Source: UBA6016 sp041915365 (GTDB lineage: Bacteria; Campylobacterota; Campylobacteria; Campylobacterales; UBA6016). From it: DNA of 64,000 bases. Where the stretch lies: positions 1 to 64,000 of the forward strand of contig JAYSBP010000002.1 of assembly GCA_041915365.1 (NCBI GenBank), read 5' to 3'. Positions 59,685-64,000 of this stretch are shown one piece after another (within the stretch, counting starts at the first letter, position 1; every line of letters begins with the position of its first letter). A program made the position numbers and the translations under genes. The notes beneath the pieces are model-generated. The model made no database searches. It worked only from the letters and a program-made list of their open reading frames with translations, and had not been told where the DNA came from.

Positions 59685-60443
59685 ATGAAAAAAATAGCCT
59701 TTGCCTACACGACAATAATGCTCCTAGCGATGCAATCAACAGCGGCCGACACGATAAATATCGTAAGCTCCGATAAAGTAGATACTGATACGAAAAGTAT
59801 CGGGAAAACAATAGTAGTAGACGTAAAAAAGCAAGACTGGCAAATCAGGAGGGTGGAGTATATAAATGCGCTCAAACAATATTCCAAAAATCCAAACGAC
59901 AAAAATGCATTAACCACCATAGATAAAGCTCTGACAAACTATGAAAAACAGCCATGGAGCATCACTCCAATGGAAGCTATGGATTTATTGCAGACTTTTT
60001 ATGTCCCAAGAGAAGGTATAAAAACTATGTCGATGATTGTAGCCGAGGCTATTTTGGGATACAGAGATACGTTGCAGTGGGCAAGTAAATCAGGGAAATC
60101 AGAGATAATCTGGAATGAGCAATTCCTAATCAGGGCCTTAACAAACGGCGGGAAAAATCAAAATACCATGAATGAATGGCTAAAGTTTGTAGAGCAAAAT
60201 GAAGAAGAAGCCAAAAAAATCGTCGATAGCGGCGTAAAATTTGCAAAACTGATAAACTCCGCAAAAGATGGCTATGACAGAAGATGGCCCACAGCCTATG
60301 GTCTGGAGCGAATGATAAATTCAATGGAAAATAAACCGGACAAGGCAAGAACATCCCCAAATATGAGCGACGAACAAGCGCTAGAAGAGGCGATAGCCAA
60401 AATATATGCATACTATCTACCAAAAAAGAAGCCTCAAAATTAG
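59685..60443 (+). CDS. Exported protein of unknown function
   Basis: 252 residues with a clear signal peptide (KKIAFAYTTIMLLAMQSTAAD). The mature part is mostly helical with a short N-terminal strand segment (TINIVSSDKV, KTIVVDVKKQ). No motif recognised. It follows the TonB receptor by twelve bases on the same strand, so it may be a periplasmic partner of that uptake route, as small exported helical proteins downstream of TonB receptors sometimes are. Inference. Confidence 0.65.
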   Translation: MKKIAFAYTTIMLLAMQSTAADTINIVSSDKVDTDTKSIGKTIVVDVKKQDWQIRRVEYINALKQYSKNPNDKNALTTIDKALTNYEKQPWSITPMEAMDLLQTFYVPREGIKTMSMIVAEAILGYRDTLQWASKSGKSEIIWNEQFLIRALTNGGKNQNTMNEWLKFVEQNEEEAKKIVDSGVKFAKLINSAKDGYDRRWPTAYGLERMINSMENKPDKARTSPNMSDEQALEEAIAKIYAYYLPKKKPQN

Positions 60444-60536
60444 AGACGATTAAGCCATTGACACAATAGCTACACGTAAAATAAGTTTTTATTTTGACGA
60501 TTTTGCTTTTACATAATGGGGTTGAAAGCTGAGAAA

Positions 60537-61175
60537 ATGGATAGAAGAGAGTTTTTAATTAAATCAGTCGGTGCATCGGCGCTATTTGTGCCGGAGTTGG
60601 CAAGTGCGTTTGACGTTTCAAAAGTTCTTTCAAAGCTACAAAAAGAGTCTCCAGCCGAAGATAGCGCTTCACAGATTATCAAAGATGACGTAAACGAGCG
60701 TTTTATCTGGCTAACAAGAAGGGACAGCGGCGAGCAGTTCAAAGAGGTATTTTTCGCAAATGGAAAATATAATTACAATGCGTATAAAAAATTTTGCTGG
60801 CTGATGAGAGACTTGAGGGGTGATGACGAGGTTGCATCGATAGATGCAAATCTACTCAATGTTACATACAAAATCCAAAATACATTGCTTTCTCTCAATA
60901 TTAGAAAACCGATTAATATAAATAGCGGCTATCGTTCTGTGAAGACAAACGCAAATACCGAAGGGGCGGCAAAAAATTCGTTCCACACAAAAGGTAAAGC
61001 GATAGATATATCGATAGAAGATCTTGACGCATCCCTAGTCGGACATTTGGGCAGAATAATGGCAAACGGTGGAGTTGGATTTTATCCCATGAAAAACTTT
61101 ATACACCTAGATACGGGTGACAAAAGACAGTGGATAGTAGATAGCAAAAACGACTTTAAAATGTTAAATTTATAG
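60537..61175 (+). CDS. DUF882 / M15-like peptidase with Tat-type signal
   Basis: 212 residues from ATG 60537. The start MDRREFLIKSVGASALFVPE is a twin-arginine signal. The peptidase domain (about 100-212) has SGYRSVKTNAN, the zinc motif FHTKGKAIDI (HxxGxAxD) and FIHLDTGDKR (HxD), matching YcbK/DUF882 proteins related to M15 D,D- or L,D-carboxypeptidases. Expected to trim periplasmic peptidoglycan. It converges with the Hpt gene, whose end overlaps by six bases. Confidence 0.88.
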   Translation: MDRREFLIKSVGASALFVPELASAFDVSKVLSKLQKESPAEDSASQIIKDDVNERFIWLTRRDSGEQFKEVFFANGKYNYNAYKKFCWLMRDLRGDDEVASIDANLLNVTYKIQNTLLSLNIRKPININSGYRSVKTNANTEGAAKNSFHTKGKAIDISIEDLDASLVGHLGRIMANGGVGFYPMKNFIHLDTGDKRQWIVDSKNDFKMLNL

Positions 61176-61502
61176 GGTATTTATCTTTGATATTATTGAG
61201 GCTGTGCACGCATCAAGTCTAGCCTCCAGCTCGCCAAACTCTGATATGCTCTGCATCTTATTTATCTCCTCTGCAACTTTGTAGAGACCATCCATCCGCA
61301 GATTTCCCACGGTTCCTTTTAATTTGTGGCCTAGCGCTTTTACAAGCTTCAAATCATCAGTCGCTATGGCCTCTTTTATCTCTTTTGACATATCAGGTAG
61401 CATAACGGCAAATTTTTTTAAAAGACTAATCACACTCTCCCTGTCAAGCATCAGCATTTCGCATATTTTATCAACATCGACAATTATTACACCTTCTTGC
61501 AT
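61170..61502 (-). CDS. Histidine phosphotransfer (Hpt) domain protein
   Basis: A 110-residue four-helix Hpt protein: the phospho-His is in VKALGHKLKGTVGNLR, the classic HxxKG motif. No kinase or receiver domain is fused. It would relay phosphate between a hybrid kinase and a regulator elsewhere; the nearest orphan kinase is at 53233. Convergent overlap with the peptidase gene. Confidence 0.88.
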   Translation of the reverse strand: MQEGVIIVDVDKICEMLMLDRESVISLLKKFAVMLPDMSKEIKEAIATDDLKLVKALGHKLKGTVGNLRMDGLYKVAEEINKMQSISEFGELEARLDACTASIISKINTL

Positions 61503-61541
61503 GGCACAAATCTCACTTTCTATGAAAACAGGAAAAGAGTT

Positions 61542-62465
61542 TTATTTCCTATGTCTCTCCAGCCAAACCATCACCCCTTTTTGGGCGTGGAGTCTATTTT
61601 CCGCTTCTTGCCAAACGTGACTTTGAGAACCTTCAAGAACACCCTCACTCACCTCTTCTCCTCTGTGTGCAGGTAGGCAGTGCAGGAACACGGCATCAGG
61701 CTTGGCAAGGGCCATTAACGCCTCATCTATTATGAACCCGTCGAAGTCTTTTAGTCTTTTTTGGTACTCATCTTCTTGCCCCATGCTCGTCCATACGTCA
61801 GTAGTAAGCACATCCGCACCTGTTGCGGCCTCTTTTGGGTCATTTGTGATAACTATCTTAGCTCCGCTTTTACTTGCAAACTCTCTAGCCTCGGCAAGCA
61901 CAGATTCTAGCGGCTCATACCCTTTTGGAGCGGCTATTCTTACCTCAAAACCGAGTTTCCCGGCTAGATTTAGCCAACTGTTTGCCATATTGTTACCGTC
62001 ACCTATATATGCTACTACTGGATTTTTATCTTTGCCAAGCTCAACCATAGTCAAATAATCAGCCATTAGCTGCACAGGGTGATACAAGTCGGTAAGCCCG
62101 TTTATTAGAGGTACTTTTGAGTATTTTGCGAACTCTTCTATTTTCTCTTGCTCATACGTTCTTATCATCACCATATCACACATAGAGCTTATGACCCTTG
62201 CGGTATCCTTGATAGGCTCACCTCTTCCTAGCTGAAGGTCTTTACCTGACAAAAACAACCCTACTCCACCAAGTTGATAGATGCCGACCTCGAAGCTAAC
62301 CCTAGTTCTTGTTGAGTTTTTTTCAAAAATCATAGCAAGGGTTTTGCCCTCCATATATTGAACGTGCTCACCATTTTTTGCTTCAGCTTTGATGTGTACG
62401 GAGAGATTGATAATCTCCAAAATTTCTTCTTTTGAAAAATCTCTCAGACTAAGAAAATGTCTCAC
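61542..62465 (-). CDS. argF: Ornithine carbamoyltransferase
   Basis: Makes citrulline in arginine synthesis. 307 residues with the carbamoyl-phosphate loop FEKNSTRTRVSFE, HPVQLMADYLT, and HCLPAHRGEEV with the catalytic Cys. Length normal. Leftward, 20 bases downstream of hemB. Confidence 0.96.
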   Translation of the reverse strand: MRHFLSLRDFSKEEILEIINLSVHIKAEAKNGEHVQYMEGKTLAMIFEKNSTRTRVSFEVGIYQLGGVGLFLSGKDLQLGRGEPIKDTARVISSMCDMVMIRTYEQEKIEEFAKYSKVPLINGLTDLYHPVQLMADYLTMVELGKDKNPVVAYIGDGNNMANSWLNLAGKLGFEVRIAAPKGYEPLESVLAEAREFASKSGAKIVITNDPKEAATGADVLTTDVWTSMGQEDEYQKRLKDFDGFIIDEALMALAKPDAVFLHCLPAHRGEEVSEGVLEGSQSHVWQEAENRLHAQKGVMVWLERHRK

Positions 62466-62485
62466 AAGTTATTCCTTGAATATAT

Positions 62486-63460
62486 CTAGCCGTTTATTAT
62501 AGCGGCTGCTTCTTTTGCGTGATAGGTTATTATGATGCCAGCCCCTGCTCTCTTGATGGATAATAATGTCTCCATCATGGCCCTATCATAATCGATAAGC
62601 CCCATTTTGCCGGCCATCTTTAGCATCGAATACTCACCCGATACGTTATATGCAGCTATCGGAAGATTTGTTCTGTCTCTAATGTCTCTTATTATATCAA
62701 GATATGCTAAAGCTGGCTTGACCATTAATATATCAGCCCCCTGCGCCTCATCCTCAAGACTCTCCTCTATCGCCTCTAGGCGGTTTGCTGGATTCATCTG
62801 ATAACTTCTGCGATCTCCAAAGCTCGGGGCTGATTCGGCTACATCACGAAACGGCCCATAAAAAGCACTTGCGAACTTCGTAGAATACGCCATAATAGGC
62901 AGGTGGGAGTATCCACTATCATCAAGAGCGCTGCGTATGGCCTCGATCGTGCCGTCCATCATACCACTCGGAGCTATCATATCCACGCCGTGTTTCGCAT
63001 GTATGACAGCTTGACGACCTAGTATTTCGAGCGTAGCATCGTTATCTACTGTTTGAAGTTTTGGATTCAAAATCCCGCAATGCCCATGGTCCGTGTATTC
63101 ACAAAAGCAAAGATCTGTCGATACCATAGCGTCAGGACAAGAATCTTTTATCGCTTTTAGCGCCTCGGCTATTATCCCATGCTCACATAAAGCATCACTA
63201 CCTATCGAGTCTTTGACATCCGGAATTCCAAACAATATAAAAGAGTTTATGCCGATACTCTGGCATAATTTTACCTCTTTGATTACCTCATCTATACTCA
63301 TTTGGTATACGCCAGGCATTGATGAGACTTCATTTTTTATTCCCTTGCCGCTTCTTATGAAGAGAGGATAAATAAAATCGCTCACGGATAGCCTAGTTTC
63401 GGTCAGCATCTCTCTTATTTGTGGATTGATTCTGACCCTTCTAAATCTCTTAAAACTCAC
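62486..63460 (-). CDS. hemB: Porphobilinogen synthase (delta-aminolevulinate dehydratase)
   Basis: Joins two 5-aminolevulinates for heme and siroheme. 324 residues, GTG start at 63460. FRRVRINPQIREM start, TDLCFCEYTDHGHCG (metal-site region), the first Schiff-base Lys in YSTKFASAFYGPFRD and the second in ILMVKPALAYLD. The Cys-containing TDLCFCEYTDHGHCG suggests a zinc or mixed metal site. First of a leftward pair with argF. Confidence 0.97.
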   Translation of the reverse strand: MSFKRFRRVRINPQIREMLTETRLSVSDFIYPLFIRSGKGIKNEVSSMPGVYQMSIDEVIKEVKLCQSIGINSFILFGIPDVKDSIGSDALCEHGIIAEALKAIKDSCPDAMVSTDLCFCEYTDHGHCGILNPKLQTVDNDATLEILGRQAVIHAKHGVDMIAPSGMMDGTIEAIRSALDDSGYSHLPIMAYSTKFASAFYGPFRDVAESAPSFGDRRSYQMNPANRLEAIEESLEDEAQGADILMVKPALAYLDIIRDIRDRTNLPIAAYNVSGEYSMLKMAGKMGLIDYDRAMMETLLSIKRAGAGIIITYHAKEAAAIING

Positions 63461-63559
63461 GACGCACGCCTTATTTATTGAAGTTAGGTCGATTTTAGCA
63501 GAAAATCACACATAGTAAGATAAAATAATTCACAAGTTAGTGCATACGAAGGATTTAAG

Positions 63560-64000
63560 ATTTTACCCATAGAAGTATCCAATACCGCCAAGCTCCCCTC
63601 TAAGTTTGGCAATTTCCTGATACAGGCCTTCAAAGAGGGGGACAAAGAGCATCTAGTAATAAGAACGGCTACTATCGACTGCGATACGCCGCTTGTAAGA
63701 GTGCATTCAGAGTGTCTAACCGGCGACGCTATCGGGAGCCTCAGGTGTGATTGTAGAGACCAGCTCGCTAAAGCACTTGATATGTTAGAAAAAGAGGGAT
63801 GCGGAATGGTGTTATATCTTCGTCAGGAAGGGCGAGGAATAGGACTTCTGAACAAAGTAAACGCTTATAAACTGCAAGACGAGGGACTTGATACGTACGC
63901 CGCAAACCACCAACTAGGCTTTGACTCGGATGAGCGCAACTTTGACATAGTAGAATATATGCTCTCTTATTACGGTGTCAAAAAAATCAAACTTATGACA
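63560..64000 (+). CDS. ribA: GTP cyclohydrolase II (start, runs off window)
   Basis: First committed step of riboflavin synthesis. The visible 147 codons contain EVSNTAKLPSKFG, the zinc Cys motif HSECLTGDAIGSLRCDC, and YLRQEGRGIGLLNKV. The open frame has no ATG, GTG or TTG before the conserved start; ATT at 63560 stands six bases after AAGGA, and a plausible AT-rich promoter precedes it. So translation likely starts at ATT, or the sequence has a change there. No DHBP synthase domain precedes, so this is stand-alone RibA, not RibBA. It supplies riboflavin for RibF at 20789. Confidence 0.92.
   Translation, partial: MLPIEVSNTAKLPSKFGNFLIQAFKEGDKEHLVIRTATIDCDTPLVRVHSECLTGDAIGSLRCDCRDQLAKALDMLEKEGCGMVLYLRQEGRGIGLLNKVNAYKLQDEGLDTYAANHQLGFDSDERNFDIVEYMLSYYGVKKIKLMT

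Overview
The window is chromosomal DNA of a bacterium in the Campylobacterota (former Epsilonproteobacteria). The main evidence is a run lysC-hobA-holB-folP next to rppH; HobA is known only from this group. Other support comes from a 6S-like RNA upstream of purD, the lptD-mlaD-pnp-atpE order, and an AT-leaning base composition with many TTG/GTG starts. The sulfur genes suggest a free-living, sulfate-assimilating relative of Sulfurimonas, Sulfurovum or Wolinella. The genus is inference.

Layout. 1-3078 is an accessory segment on the 3' side of a tRNA-Leu(GAG). It holds the first codons of an IS3-type transposase, an AAA ATPase cut short where that IS begins, a winged-helix/nucleotidyltransferase pair with a clear promoter and two palindromes, and scraps of a P4-type integrase. 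3079-36925 is core genome: ATP synthase c subunit, PNPase, lipid and LPS transport (MlaD, LptD), purD with its upstream RNA, hemD, guaA, nadB, uvrC, a histidine kinase/response regulator pair, ribF, tlyA, ligA, folP, holB, hobA, lysC, rppH, hemW, a frameshifted CBS-PAS-GGDEF protein, yidD, adk, feoA-like, aspS, a WD40 protein and a five-tRNA cluster.

37033-42952 is a mobile island of about 5.9 kb in the 3' end of tRNA-Leu(UAG), bounded by 16-bp direct repeats. It carries a tyrosine integrase, a divergent pair (203-aa unknown protein and a Ser/Thr kinase), and a retron: a phosphoribosyltransferase-like effector with a C-terminal winged helix, a folded msr/msd-type RNA and a reverse transcriptase with retron signatures. 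This is the most interesting system in the window and is probably anti-phage.

43020-52783 is a sulfate-to-homocysteine cluster: precorrin-2 dehydrogenase, MetY, DUF2061, CysH, CysD, CysN, a ThiS-like carrier ending in Gly-Gly-Gly-Ala, an E1-like enzyme, a JAMM protease, a sulfite reductase fused to a TusA domain, and uroporphyrinogen-III methyltransferase. Together they provide siroheme, reduce sulfate to sulfide, and load sulfide on a protein thiocarboxylate for homocysteine synthesis, as described for Wolinella (HcyS/HcyF/HcyD/MetY). 52707-64000 returns to mixed core genes: a cupin, a Cache-domain kinase, a polysaccharide deacetylase, a TonB-dependent receptor broken by one stop codon, an M15-like peptidase, an Hpt protein, argF, hemB and the start of ribA.
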